The position numbers and the translations under genes are program-made. Below, one piece after another: positions 16,195 to 24,052 of a DNA stretch of 37,321 nucleotides; the first letter of the stretch is position 1; every line of letters starts with the position of its first letter. Below the pieces are notes generated by a model. The model made no database searches. It saw nothing but the letters and a program-made list of their open reading frames with translations, and was not told where the DNA came from. This DNA comes from an uncultured cyanobacterium (GTDB lineage: Bacteria > Cyanobacteriota > Cyanobacteriia > Cyanobacteriales > Nostocaceae): assembly GCA_903903925.1 (NCBI GenBank), contig CAIVAU010000230.1:1-37321 (forward strand), written 5' to 3'.

Positions 16195-16240
16195 GCAGGC
16201 TTACCCCACCCTTACAGGAGTTGAGTTCTTTCATTCCTAA
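16195..16240 (+). repeat. Dispersed intergenic repeat, partial copy
   Basis: CCCACCCTTACAGGAGTTGAG matches the right half of the element at 1639-1682. It lies just upstream of the methyltransferase gene. The neighbouring GGGCGGCGCACCACC at about 16252 resembles GGCGGGGCACCATCC next to the third copy at 24246. Confidence 0.5.
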
Positions 16241-16316
16241 GAGTATCCCACGGGCGGCGCACCACCCCCTACGAATGAACGAAACTCCTCTTCATTCCTA
16301 ACTCCTAACTCTCATT

Positions 16317-16511
16317 TTAGAAACGCCACCAAGTTTTTTGCACATAACTAAAAATCCCCATAAGTATCGCCCCCAAAAATAATAGCAAAATTATTCCCCC
16401 AGGGATGTTCGTTAGAATACCAAACCCTCTCAGTACCCAAACAGCTATGGCAACACCGAGAAAGATGCCGAAAGCCTGAGTTAATTTGCGGTTTAATTTA
16501 GAAGAATTCAT
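16317..16511 (-). CDS. Small membrane protein, unknown function
   Basis: A 64-residue protein with a short basic N-terminus (MNSSKLNRKLTQAF) and two hydrophobic segments, about 13-31 and 38-56, joined by GILTNIPGG, ending VQKTWWRF. AAGGA stands about 8 bases before the ATG at 16511, which supports real translation. I do not recognise a named family; a two-helix membrane hairpin is all that can be said. Monocistronic, divergent from the SRPBCC gene. Confidence 0.65.
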   Translation of the reverse strand: MNSSKLNRKLTQAFGIFLGVAIAVWVLRGFGILTNIPGGIILLLFLGAILMGIFSYVQKTWWRF

Positions 16512-16680
16512 TCTGACGTCCTTAAAAGTTTGATAAAAATCTCATAAAGTTAGCATTTTCCTTTTCAGGATTTCACTTGGTGAGAGTTATAGTAGGGAAA
16601 ATTACACATTTTGGCATAAATTTGGGGAATAATGACTGGAAAATAGATGTTTACAAAATATTTATTGTTCCGGAACTAGA

Positions 16681-16703
16681 TTGACTGAGTTAAGCTCAAT
16701 CAA
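16681..16703. promoter_or_regulatory. Operator-like inverted repeat upstream of the SRPBCC gene
   Basis: TTGACTGAG, five-base spacer, CTCAATCAA: two 9-base half-sites with one mismatch, 60 bases before the ATG at 16763 in a divergent intergenic region. It fits a dimeric repressor or activator site, but the binding protein is unknown. Confidence 0.35.
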
Positions 16704-16762
16704 CAGATATTTCCCAGTTTAAACACCTAAAGTGCATGTGTTGAGGAGTGGTTTAAATTATT

Positions 16763-17317
16763 ATGTCTACGTATTTTATCTCAGACTCAGTTTATACAGG
16801 TTCAGAGACAGTTTGGGGCCAAGAAAAACTTTGGTCGCTGATGCAGGGTGAAGTTTTTGTCCAAACGCAACCGTATACGGCTTGGGGTGGTGCTGTCACT
16901 GCCTCCATGTATTTACCATTGGTGCGATCGCATGTATGGCAACAACTCACTGATTACCCTCGGTGGGTGCAATATTTTCCCGATATCACAAAAAGTGAAA
17001 TTTTGCAACGAGGCGAAGTCAAGCATCTGTATCAAGCGGCACAAAAAGCCTTTTTGTTTTTCACAGCTCAAGTAGAAATTTACCTGAATGTTGTAGAAGA
17101 ACTCGGGCAGAAAATTCAATTTCGGTTTGAAAAAGGGACTTTTCACGATTTTAATGCCATTTTAGAGTTACAAGACTGTAGCAGTGGCACCTTACTGACT
17201 TATACTGTCCAAGCCACCCCTAATCTCCCCATTCCATCAATTTTAATTCAACAAGCGATGAATTTTGAATTGCCTGCGAACCTGCGTAAAATGCGACAAG
17301 TGCTTTGTAAAGGTTAA
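16763..17317 (+). CDS. SRPBCC-family protein (cyclase/dehydrase type)
   Basis: A 184-residue soluble protein. From about residue 40 it shows the START/Coq10-like helix-grip fold: ASMYLPLVRSHVWQQLTDYPRWVQYFPDI matches the usual beta1 and 'W..L.DY.....F.P' segment, and the C-terminal long helix is IPSILIQQAMNFELPANLRKMRQ. The family binds hydrophobic ligands; the ligand here is unknown. It lies 6 bases upstream of the DUF924 gene and is probably co-transcribed with it. Confidence 0.8.
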   Translation: MSTYFISDSVYTGSETVWGQEKLWSLMQGEVFVQTQPYTAWGGAVTASMYLPLVRSHVWQQLTDYPRWVQYFPDITKSEILQRGEVKHLYQAAQKAFLFFTAQVEIYLNVVEELGQKIQFRFEKGTFHDFNAILELQDCSSGTLLTYTVQATPNLPIPSILIQQAMNFELPANLRKMRQVLCKG

Positions 17318-17323
17318 TAACCC

Positions 17324-17899
17324 ATGTCACAGGCAAAAGAAATTTTAGACTTTTGGTTTGGTCAGCCTGAAGAACCGGGTTACGGTAAACCAAAAGCTTT
17401 TTGGTTTACCAAAAAATTGGAGTTCGACGCAGAAATGCGAACTCTATTTTTGAAAGATTACCAAAAGGCATCTGCGGGATACTTAGACGACTGGATAGAT
17501 TTTCCTGAGAGATGTCTAGCACTAATTCTACTGCTGGATCAGTTTCCGCGACATATGTTTCGTGGTACTGCCGAAGCCTTCGCTACTGATTGGGAAGCAC
17601 TATCAGCAGCGCAGCAAGCGGTTGCACAAGGTCACGATCAAAAAATGCTACCTGTACAACGCTGGTTTATCTACTTGCCCTTTGAACACAGTGAAAACTT
17701 AGATCATCAACAACAAGCAGTACAACTCTTTCAGCAACTCAGTGATGACCCAGATAGTGCAAGTTCTATTGAATATGCGATTCGTCACAGGTCAGTCATT
17801 GAGCGTTTTGGGCGTTTTCCCCACCGCAATGAGATTTTAGGTAGAACCTCAACTCCAGAAGAGAACGAATTTTTGAAGCAGCCAGGGTCAACATTTTAA
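17324..17899 (+). CDS. DUF924 family protein
   Basis: A 191-residue protein recognised by the DUF924 hallmarks: the start EILDFWFG, the WF segment (AFWFTKKLEFD), the central LALILLLDQFPRHMFRGTAEAFATD, and WFIYLPFEHSENLDHQQQAVQLF. The family has a TPR-like all-helical fold without an assigned biochemical function. Second gene of a two-gene unit with the SRPBCC protein, ending convergently with the kinase gene. Confidence 0.9.
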   Translation: MSQAKEILDFWFGQPEEPGYGKPKAFWFTKKLEFDAEMRTLFLKDYQKASAGYLDDWIDFPERCLALILLLDQFPRHMFRGTAEAFATDWEALSAAQQAVAQGHDQKMLPVQRWFIYLPFEHSENLDHQQQAVQLFQQLSDDPDSASSIEYAIRHRSVIERFGRFPHRNEILGRTSTPEENEFLKQPGSTF

Positions 17900-17901
17900 G
17901 G

Positions 17902-17930
17902 AGTTAGGAGTTAGGTTCTAACTCCTAACT
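17902..17930. terminator. STRR-derived perfect hairpin between convergent genes
   Basis: AGTTAGGAGTTAG (17902-17914), loop GTT, CTAACTCCTAACT (17918-17930): a perfect 13-base stem made of STRR heptamers, three bases after the DUF924 stop and three before the opposing kinase stop. The position suits a bidirectional terminator. Confidence 0.55.
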
Positions 17931-17932
17931 AT

Positions 17933-19648
17933 TTAGTAAGACGCTTTTGATGTATCACAAGGCTGGATCTCATCCACAAAAACCCAACCTTTAGTTCCAT
18001 CAGAAAGTTTAACTTCTACAAAGTCACCTTTAGCTCTCACAAATAGAACTTTCTCCCCTAGACTGAGTTGTTGCAATGCACCAACTTCTGTTTGAGGTTC
18101 TGGACGTAATTTTGCGACATATTTTCCACCTACGGGAGAGACGACACGACACGATAGTGGCTGTTGTGCGATCAAATTCTGTTGTGTATTAGTGCTACCT
18201 AAATTGCTAGCATTAAAAAACGCTAAACCACCAAGCACGCTCATAACAGCTGCTACGCATACCCCAACTAATGGCGGTACTTTGTGGAATGAGGGCAAAA
18301 TTAGAGAAGGACTCAGAGGTGGTAATGTAGATGGAATTTCCAGCTTACTCTTAACTTTCCGTAACCGTGCAGTCTGTAATACTGGTTGTTGTTGGGTCGG
18401 AATGTGGACAAGTGCATACTCCCTCGGGACGTAACCATGAGGATACTCTTTGCAGTTAATGGCGCTGACCTTAAAATCCTGTTGTCCCAAGCGTAGACTA
18501 CTCCCTATCGAGAGTGGCATTTCACCAGCTAAAAGCAATTGACCATCAACAATTGGAGGATTCTTCTGGCGTAGATTCCGCAAATAAAACCTTTGCTTTT
18601 CAGAATGAAAGAATATTTCAACATGCAGCCCGGATACTGTCGGATCTGGTACAACAATATCGCATAATAGAGGGTCACGACCAAGACGGATTTTTCCTGG
18701 GTTTTTACTTTGTTGATTCTCCAGAATTTTGCGAATTTTGACCTCTCCAGCTTCTTGCCACTCTAAAGTCAGATCGTGCAGGGTAGTAGTGGTAAAGAAA
18801 GCTTTCTCTGTTGATGTATCAACCGACTTCGCTAATTCACTTAGTGTCAGCAATACCTCAGTCACCGATTGGTAGCGGTCTTTGAAATGGTAGCGCGTCA
18901 TCTTTGCCAGGACAGCAGCTAACCCCGGACTAACAGGCGTCAGGTTTTCCCACAAGACCTCCCCTGTATTTGGGTCATCTTGAAATTCGTGGGGATACAC
19001 CCCCGTTAATGCCTGAAGACCCATCATTCCTAAGGCATAAATATCACTGCTTGGACGCGGTAATTGTCTAGTTTGTTCAGAGGGCATATAACCCCGAGTC
19101 CCAACGATGAAAGTGATGTTTTGCCGTCCTGGTTTACTCGTTTTTTGGCTTCGTAGTTGCTTAATTGCCCCAAAATCAATCAGCACTAATTTCTGATCTG
19201 AAGCACGTCTGATGATATTGTCAGGTTTGATATCCCGATGAATGACCCCTTGGCTGTGGACAAATTCTAAAATCTCCAGTACCTCAAGAAGCATTTCGAT
19301 GATCTGGCTTTCGGTCCACTTTTTTCCAGCAAGTAATTCTTTACTCAGGGGATGCCCGTCAATAAATTCTTGCACCAAGTAAAATTCTTGCTTTTCTTCA
19401 AAATAAGCCAAAAGGCGAGGTATCTGGTCGTGGTTACCCAACTGTTGCAGAGTTTCGGCTTCTTTTTCAAAAAGAGTGCTGGCAGTTTCTAAAATCTCAG
19501 GGTCGGTACTAGTTGTTTTGAGATGTTTAAGGACGCATTTAGGGTTTCCGGGGAGGTGAGTGTCTTCGACAATGTATGTTTGCCCAAAACCCCCCTCACC
19601 CAAGACTTTAAGGACTTTATAATGTCCTGCTAGTAACTGACCAATCAT
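17933..19648 (-). CDS. Serine/threonine protein kinase with FHA and SH3 domains
   Basis: Hanks-type kinase of 571 residues. Kinase domain about 10-270: Gly loop LGEGGFGQTY, Lys K41 (CVLKHLK), catalytic HRDIKPDN (137-144), DFG (158-160) and the activation loop TRGYMPSEQ. An FHA domain follows (about 317-395; RLGRDP and VSGLHVEI), which binds phosphothreonine. Then come a Pro/Ser-rich linker, one membrane helix (about 459-478) and an extracytoplasmic SH3b domain (about 499-562; KLRPEPQTEVG, GWVFVDEI). It should sense something outside through SH3b and signal through phosphorylation inside. Transcribed alone. Confidence 0.93.
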   Translation of the reverse strand: MIGQLLAGHYKVLKVLGEGGFGQTYIVEDTHLPGNPKCVLKHLKTTSTDPEILETASTLFEKEAETLQQLGNHDQIPRLLAYFEEKQEFYLVQEFIDGHPLSKELLAGKKWTESQIIEMLLEVLEILEFVHSQGVIHRDIKPDNIIRRASDQKLVLIDFGAIKQLRSQKTSKPGRQNITFIVGTRGYMPSEQTRQLPRPSSDIYALGMMGLQALTGVYPHEFQDDPNTGEVLWENLTPVSPGLAAVLAKMTRYHFKDRYQSVTEVLLTLSELAKSVDTSTEKAFFTTTTLHDLTLEWQEAGEVKIRKILENQQSKNPGKIRLGRDPLLCDIVVPDPTVSGLHVEIFFHSEKQRFYLRNLRQKNPPIVDGQLLLAGEMPLSIGSSLRLGQQDFKVSAINCKEYPHGYVPREYALVHIPTQQQPVLQTARLRKVKSKLEIPSTLPPLSPSLILPSFHKVPPLVGVCVAAVMSVLGGLAFFNASNLGSTNTQQNLIAQQPLSCRVVSPVGGKYVAKLRPEPQTEVGALQQLSLGEKVLFVRAKGDFVEVKLSDGTKGWVFVDEIQPCDTSKASY

Positions 19649-20332
19649 ATTATGACGATGATTGTTAAAAATAAAAAATTAGTGTGATGCTTCCCCATCT
19701 AGCTGTCTAACCTGTTTTGTCGGTGAAAAATTTGTAAAAATTTAGTACGCATAAATTAAACGACCCTTGTAAGTACTAATGAATAACAAATCCCATCAGG
19801 CAATGTTGCCAGTTTGGCAGCTATTCACCTAACCTGATAAATTTTGTTTAATTAGGATCAACTATTTGTTGTGTCAAATTTATAGCAATCAGAATTAAGT
19901 ACATACGTTTGTGACACCCTCACTAGACGGTATTCATTAAATTCAGTGCTTCCTCAATCAATGAGCAAGCTTGATTTGGTTGCTTTTTATTTAATATAAT
20001 AAGTCAAGAATCACTAAAAAATATGCAAATAGAAAAATATTTTTCAAAAAAAGAATAAGTGTAAATAATGTTAAAGTTTGGGTTACAAAAATGTATAAAA
20101 CTTAGCGTTGACCAAGGTAAGGCAGAGAGCAGAGGGCAGGGGGATCTGAAGGCGGTAAAAGGAAGAAGGTATAAATGGATGCTCTTTGCTCTCTTAATTG
20201 TGGGTACTAGCACCATTATTTATGACTCTTTTTTTTCACTTTTTACTTTTGCCTTGTTCGGTGATAAATCCTGCTTGGGGAAAGGCTTTCGCTATGATTG
20301 AAGTGGAATGTTCATTTGAGGGGTCTGGCTTC
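19649..20332. other. Intergenic region between kinase and DUF433 genes
   Basis: About 680 bases, AT-rich, without a supported gene. It contains the kinase upstream region, a short purine-rich repeat (GCAGAGAGCAGAGGGCAGGGGG) near 20123 and a T-rich STRR-like stretch (CTTTTTTTTCACTTTTTACTTTTGCC) near 20226. The open frames here read through repeats and show no family resemblance. Confidence 0.5.
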
Positions 20333-20668
20333 ATGCAACTAGAAGAGTATTTCAACGTATTTACACCCGATGACATCCGGCTTAAAGGAACACGCATCGG
20401 AATTGAGAGCATTCTTTATGAGTACATCTATCGCTGCAAAACACCAGAAGAAATTGCCGAACAATTTCACACGGTGACGTTGGAACAGGTTTATGCGACG
20501 ATTTTGTATTACTTGCATTATCAGTCAAAGGTTGATGCGTATCTGGCAGATTGGTTAGAATTTTCTCGAACCATGCGCGAAGAACAACAGCGCAATCCGT
20601 CTCCTGCGAGGATAAGGTTTCGGCAGATACGGCTTGAAAATACTCCAAAGCAGTTACAGGAAAGCTAA
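20333..20668 (+). CDS. DUF433 protein, putative antitoxin
   Basis: A 111-residue protein starting MQLEEYFNVFTPDDIRLKG. The core shows the DUF433 pattern: IRLKGTRIGIESILYEYIYRCKTPEEIAEQFHTVTLEQVYATILYYL, an HTH-like fold that usually accompanies PIN-like DUF5615 toxins. The ATG at 20333 is preceded by GAGGGG at suitable spacing; an in-frame ATG at 20294 would add 13 residues. Its stop overlaps the DUF5615 start (TAATG at 20666-20670), as expected for a translationally coupled toxin-antitoxin pair. The partner is truncated, so this antitoxin is probably an orphan. Confidence 0.8.
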   Translation: MQLEEYFNVFTPDDIRLKGTRIGIESILYEYIYRCKTPEEIAEQFHTVTLEQVYATILYYLHYQSKVDAYLADWLEFSRTMREEQQRNPSPARIRFRQIRLENTPKQLQES

Positions 20669-20868
20669 TGGCAATCCGCTATCTGTTGGATGAACATCTC
20701 AATCCGGCATATCGTTCTCAACTCGTGCGGCGTAATCCTGATTTAGTCGTGCGGATCATTGGAGATTTGGATGTACCACCCAAGGGTACTCCAGATCCAG
20801 AGATTTTGATTTGGTGCGAAACTAATGAAACCACCTTGACAAGCACCAAGCAAATTATTGTAATCTAA
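20668..20868 (+). pseudogene. Truncated DUF5615 PIN-like toxin
   Basis: The first ~54 residues match DUF5615 (Mut7-C/PIN-like): MAIRYLLDEHLNP with the first acidic pair, then VRIIGDLDVPPKGTPDPEILIWCE. A complete protein would continue with an LVTNDR-type second acidic motif and 40 or so more residues. Here the sequence changes at about 20830 into the antisense strand of a PtuB-like nuclease fragment, giving a random tail (TTLTSTKQIIVI) and a stop. The second half of the active site is missing, so the protein is almost certainly inactive. Confidence 0.75.
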
Positions 20869-20994
20869 TTGAAATCGTGGATATTCATCTTGTGATTGCC
20901 AATGTTCAATTTTCATTTTGTCAGCACTAATGCGTTGCATACAGTAGCAGCAAATATGTCCTTGCTCAGTTAGTAGAGATTCTCGTAATTCATC
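20830..20994 (-). pseudogene. Internal fragment of a PtuB-like HNH nuclease (TIGR02646 type)
   Basis: Read on the minus strand in the frame of 20940, the fragment is DELRESLLTEQGHICCYCMQ, then RISADKMKIEHWQSQDEYP and RFQLDYNNLLGACQGG. These are the zinc-knuckle Cys pair (CCYC), the IEHW His and the LDYNNLL.ACQG motif of the TIGR02646/PtuB nucleases of Septu and related systems. The preceding in-frame stop (TAA, 20995-20997), the lack of an N-terminus and the abrupt end after ACQGG at 20830 show that only the middle remains; the second half of the HNH motif is lost. Confidence 0.7.
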
Positions 20995-21091
20995 TTATAC
21001 CAATAAATACAGCCAATTTGGTTTGAGGAAAGTTGAGACAAATTTCCTGCAATCCTCTAAAATTTTGAATGTGCAGCTTTTCGATATGCAT
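20990..21091 (-). pseudogene. 5' fragment of a PtuA-like AAA ATPase gene
   Basis: From the ATG at 21091 the translation is MHIEKLHIQNFRGLQEICLN followed by FPQTKLAVFIG. This is the N-terminal strand-turn-strand of RecF/SMC-like and AAA_23 ATPases (K.L.I.NFRG...L....AVFIG.NG.GKS). It stops right where the Walker A loop should begin and meets the PtuB-like fragment, one frame off. ATPases of this type directly precede TIGR02646 nucleases in Septu loci, and the order and strand fit. Too short for a secure family call on its own; the neighbouring fragment makes it convincing. Confidence 0.6.
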
Positions 21092-21110
21092 GACTATAAT
21101 TGTGAGTGCA

Positions 21111-21359
21111 TTATTCAATATTTCTGGTCTCTATCAAATGAAGAACCCTTGAGTCTGGCGTTGAGGCATTAAGCTGATAGTGCTTATCTTCAAAATCTTC
21201 AATCAGTCTTACTAATAATTCTAAAAGAGCATCTTCTTCCAAAGTCAGGCTAGGACGAGATATTAATTCTTCAACGATAGCCAGAAATTCCTCGTTTTCC
21301 TCATCAGTTTTTATGATCCGAGGTTGATGTTTAGACAGCAGGTTGCTGATGACGTGCAT
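21111..21359 (-). pseudogene. Truncated HigA-type antitoxin (N-terminal part only)
   Basis: An 82-residue frame: KHQPRIIKTDEENEEFLAIV, LTLEEDALLELLVRLIEDFE, HYQLNASTPDSRVLHLIETRNIE. This matches the N-terminal helical half of cyanobacterial HigA-like antitoxins, which continue with an HTH_XRE domain (...LVEVIGSKG.VSEV..GKR) of about 50 residues. Here a TAA follows RNIE and the HTH is absent. It lies 19 bases before the PtuA-like fragment. A TATAAT (21391-21396, minus strand) sits upstream, so it may still be transcribed. No HigB toxin is present. Confidence 0.65.
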
Positions 21360-21399
21360 TAAGTGATGAATTATGATTGTTAGGTTTTACATTATAAAC

Positions 21400-21430
21400 A
21401 GAAACCGGGTTTCCCAGAAACCCGGTTTCT
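21400..21430 (-). terminator. Palindromic repeat hairpin 3' of clpB
   Basis: AGAAACCGGGTTTC (21400-21413), three-base loop, GAAACCCGGTTTCT (21417-21430): a perfect 14-base stem 4 bases after the clpB stop. Each arm is itself nearly palindromic. This AGAAACCGGGTTTCT element is a familiar intergenic repeat in cyanobacteria; it can serve as terminator or as an mRNA 3'-end stabiliser. No T-run follows. Confidence 0.55.
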
Positions 21431-21433
21431 TGA

Positions 21434-24052
21434 TTAAGTTGTCAACAACTCGGCTGGTAACCGAGTAAACGCAAGGCGCTCATTCTGCACATCCACAAAA
21501 ATAGTGTCGCTATCGTGGAATTCGCCGCGCAAGATTGCTTTGGCAATCTGAGTTTCTAACTCGCGCTGAATCGCTCGCTTTAAGGGACGAGCTCCAAAGA
21601 CCGGGTCGTAACCTACTTCCGACAAAAAGTCAAGCGCAGAATTGGAGAGCTTCAGAGACATCTTGCGATCGCTCAATCTTTGCCTTAGTTTATCGATTTG
21701 CAGTAGCACAATTTGCCGCAATTCCCCTTTCTGCAAAGCGTGGAAGATAATGATTTCGTCAATGCGGTTGAGAAACTCTGGACGGAAGCTATTGCGCATC
21801 GCTTCCATCACTCGACGCTGCATCTCGTCATGGCGCGAGTCATCGCCTGCTATATCTAATATGTACTGTGAACCAATGTTACTGGTCATGATAATAATGG
21901 TGTTCTTGAAGTCCACCGTATGACCTTGGGCATCAGTCACACGCCCATCATCAAGAATTTGCAGGAAGATGTTAAATACATCTGGGTGCGCTTTTTCGAT
22001 TTCGTCAAAGAGAATCACAGCGTAGGGACGACGACGGATTGCTTCGGTGAGTTGTCCACCTTCTTCATAACCCACATATCCTGGAGGCGCACCGATCAAC
22101 CTAGAAACGGCGTGTTTCTCCATGTACTCAGACATATCAATCCGCACCAGGGCTTCTTCAGTGTCGAACAGATACGCTGCCAAAGCTTTCGCCAGTTCGG
22201 TTTTCCCTACACCTGTAGGTCCAAGGAAAATAAAGCTAGCAGTTGGACGATTGGGATCGGCAAGTCCAGCACGAGAACGCTGAATGGCATCGGCTACCGC
22301 TGTTACCGCCTCATTTTGACCGACCACGCGATGATGCAGTTCATCTTCTAAGTTCAGGAGTTTTTCTTTCTCTGATTCGACCAACTTACTGATGGGTATT
22401 CCTGTCCACTTAGAAATCACTTCCGCAATGTCAGCTTCTGTGACTTCCTCTCGCAATAGTGATTTTCCACTATGTTGTGCATGAGCAAGTTCAGTTTCAG
22501 CTGCTTCCAATCTACGGTGCAAATCAGTTAACTTACCGTATTTCAACTCAGCAGCGCGGTTAAGGTCGTAATTGCGTTCTGCTTGCTGAATTTCCAAATT
22601 AACCCGGTCTATCTCTTCTTTGACAGACTGAATTTTGGAGATAACGTCTTTTTCCGACTGCCATTGGGTACTGAGTGTTTTTTGTTCTTCCTTAAGATCC
22701 GCAAGTTCTTTTTCCAGTTTTTCCAGGCGTTCCCTAGAAGCTGAATTACTTTCTTTTTGCAGAGACAGCCTCTCCATTTCTAATTGGAGAACCTTGCGGT
22801 CAATTTCGTCAAGTTCTTCCGGTTTGGAGGTAATCTCCATTTTCAGTTTTGCTGCTGCTTCGTCTACCAAGTCAATAGCTTTGTCTGGTAGGAAGCGATC
22901 GCTAATATAGCGACTTGACAATGTTGCTGCTGCAACTAGAGAACTATCGGAAATCTTCACCCCGTGGTGAACTTCATACCGCTCTTTCAACCCGCGCAAA
23001 ATAGAGATGGTATCTTCTACACTAGGCTGATCCACATAAACCTGCTGGAAGCGTCTTTCCAAAGCAGCATCTTTTTCGATATACTTGCGGTATTCATCTA
23101 GGGTTGTAGCACCAATACAGCGCAATTCACCTCTTGCCAACATTGGTTTGAGCAAGTTACTGGCATCCATAGCGCCTTGGGTAGCACCAGCTCCGACAAC
23201 GGTGTGAATTTCATCAATAAAGAGAATAATATTACCACCGGATTCGGTGACTTCTTTTAAGACTGCTTTGAGGCGTTCTTCAAATTCTCCCCGGAATTTT
23301 GCCCCAGCAATCAAAGCACCCATATCTAAAGCAATTAACTTGCGGTCTTTGAGAGACTGGGGTACGTCACCCGCAACAATGCGCTGTGCTAGTCCTTCAA
23401 CGATCGCAGTTTTACCGACTCCCGGTTCACCAATCAGTACGGGGTTATTCTTCGTGCGGCGGGAGAGAATTTGGATAGTGCGGCGAATTTCATCATCACG
23501 CCCAATCACTGGATCAAGTTTACCTTGACGGGCAGCTTCGGTGAGGTCACGCCCATATTTTTCTAGTGAGTCGTATTTGCCTTCTGGATTCTGGTCGGTC
23601 ACTTTCTGACTCCCTCGAATTTGTTTAATAGTATTTTTTAGTTTGGCTTCGTTTAATCCAAATTCTTGGAATAAACCTTTGCCAAAGCGGTCATCTTTAG
23701 CATAGGCGAGCAATAAGTGTTCAATGGAGATATATTCGTCTTTAAATTCCTGGCGATACACTTCGGCACGATCTAGAAGTGTATCCAAACTGCGTCCTAA
23801 GTAGACGGAACTACTGCTGCCTGAGACTTTTGGTTGATTTTGGATAAATTGCTCAGTGCGATCGCGTAGTTTTTGCAGACTTACACCTAATTTCGTGAAA
23901 ATCCCGCTGGTGAGTCCTTCTTGTTCCAGCAGCGCTTTCATTAGGTGTTCGCTTTCGATCTGCTGTTGTTGGTATTGCTTGACAATATCTGGGGTGTGGG
24001 CGATCGCTTCCCAGGCTTTTTCGGTAAATTGGTTTGGGTTTGTTGGTTGCAT
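21434..24052 (-). CDS. clpB: ATP-dependent disaggregase ClpB
   Basis: Hsp100 chaperone of 872 residues that threads aggregated proteins through a hexameric ring together with DnaK. N-domain 1-~145 (two Clp_N repeats), NBD1 with Walker A GEPGVGKT and IDEIHTVVGAG, coiled-coil middle domain (about 410-530, Glu/Lys/Leu rich, the feature that separates ClpB from ClpC/ClpA), then NBD2 with GPTGVGKTELAKALA, the pore loop GAPPGYVGYEEGG and FDEIEKAHPDVFN. No ClpP-binding IGF loop was seen. Cyanobacteria usually carry two clpB genes; whether this is the heat-inducible one cannot be decided here. Monocistronic. Confidence 0.96.
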   Translation of the reverse strand: MQPTNPNQFTEKAWEAIAHTPDIVKQYQQQQIESEHLMKALLEQEGLTSGIFTKLGVSLQKLRDRTEQFIQNQPKVSGSSSSVYLGRSLDTLLDRAEVYRQEFKDEYISIEHLLLAYAKDDRFGKGLFQEFGLNEAKLKNTIKQIRGSQKVTDQNPEGKYDSLEKYGRDLTEAARQGKLDPVIGRDDEIRRTIQILSRRTKNNPVLIGEPGVGKTAIVEGLAQRIVAGDVPQSLKDRKLIALDMGALIAGAKFRGEFEERLKAVLKEVTESGGNIILFIDEIHTVVGAGATQGAMDASNLLKPMLARGELRCIGATTLDEYRKYIEKDAALERRFQQVYVDQPSVEDTISILRGLKERYEVHHGVKISDSSLVAAATLSSRYISDRFLPDKAIDLVDEAAAKLKMEITSKPEELDEIDRKVLQLEMERLSLQKESNSASRERLEKLEKELADLKEEQKTLSTQWQSEKDVISKIQSVKEEIDRVNLEIQQAERNYDLNRAAELKYGKLTDLHRRLEAAETELAHAQHSGKSLLREEVTEADIAEVISKWTGIPISKLVESEKEKLLNLEDELHHRVVGQNEAVTAVADAIQRSRAGLADPNRPTASFIFLGPTGVGKTELAKALAAYLFDTEEALVRIDMSEYMEKHAVSRLIGAPPGYVGYEEGGQLTEAIRRRPYAVILFDEIEKAHPDVFNIFLQILDDGRVTDAQGHTVDFKNTIIIMTSNIGSQYILDIAGDDSRHDEMQRRVMEAMRNSFRPEFLNRIDEIIIFHALQKGELRQIVLLQIDKLRQRLSDRKMSLKLSNSALDFLSEVGYDPVFGARPLKRAIQRELETQIAKAILRGEFHDSDTIFVDVQNERLAFTRLPAELLTT

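Noticed and set aside
20004..20216. 70-codon minus-strand frame upstream of the DUF433 gene
   Set aside because: Reads through purine-rich repeats and AT-rich DNA; composition is unlike the neighbouring genes.
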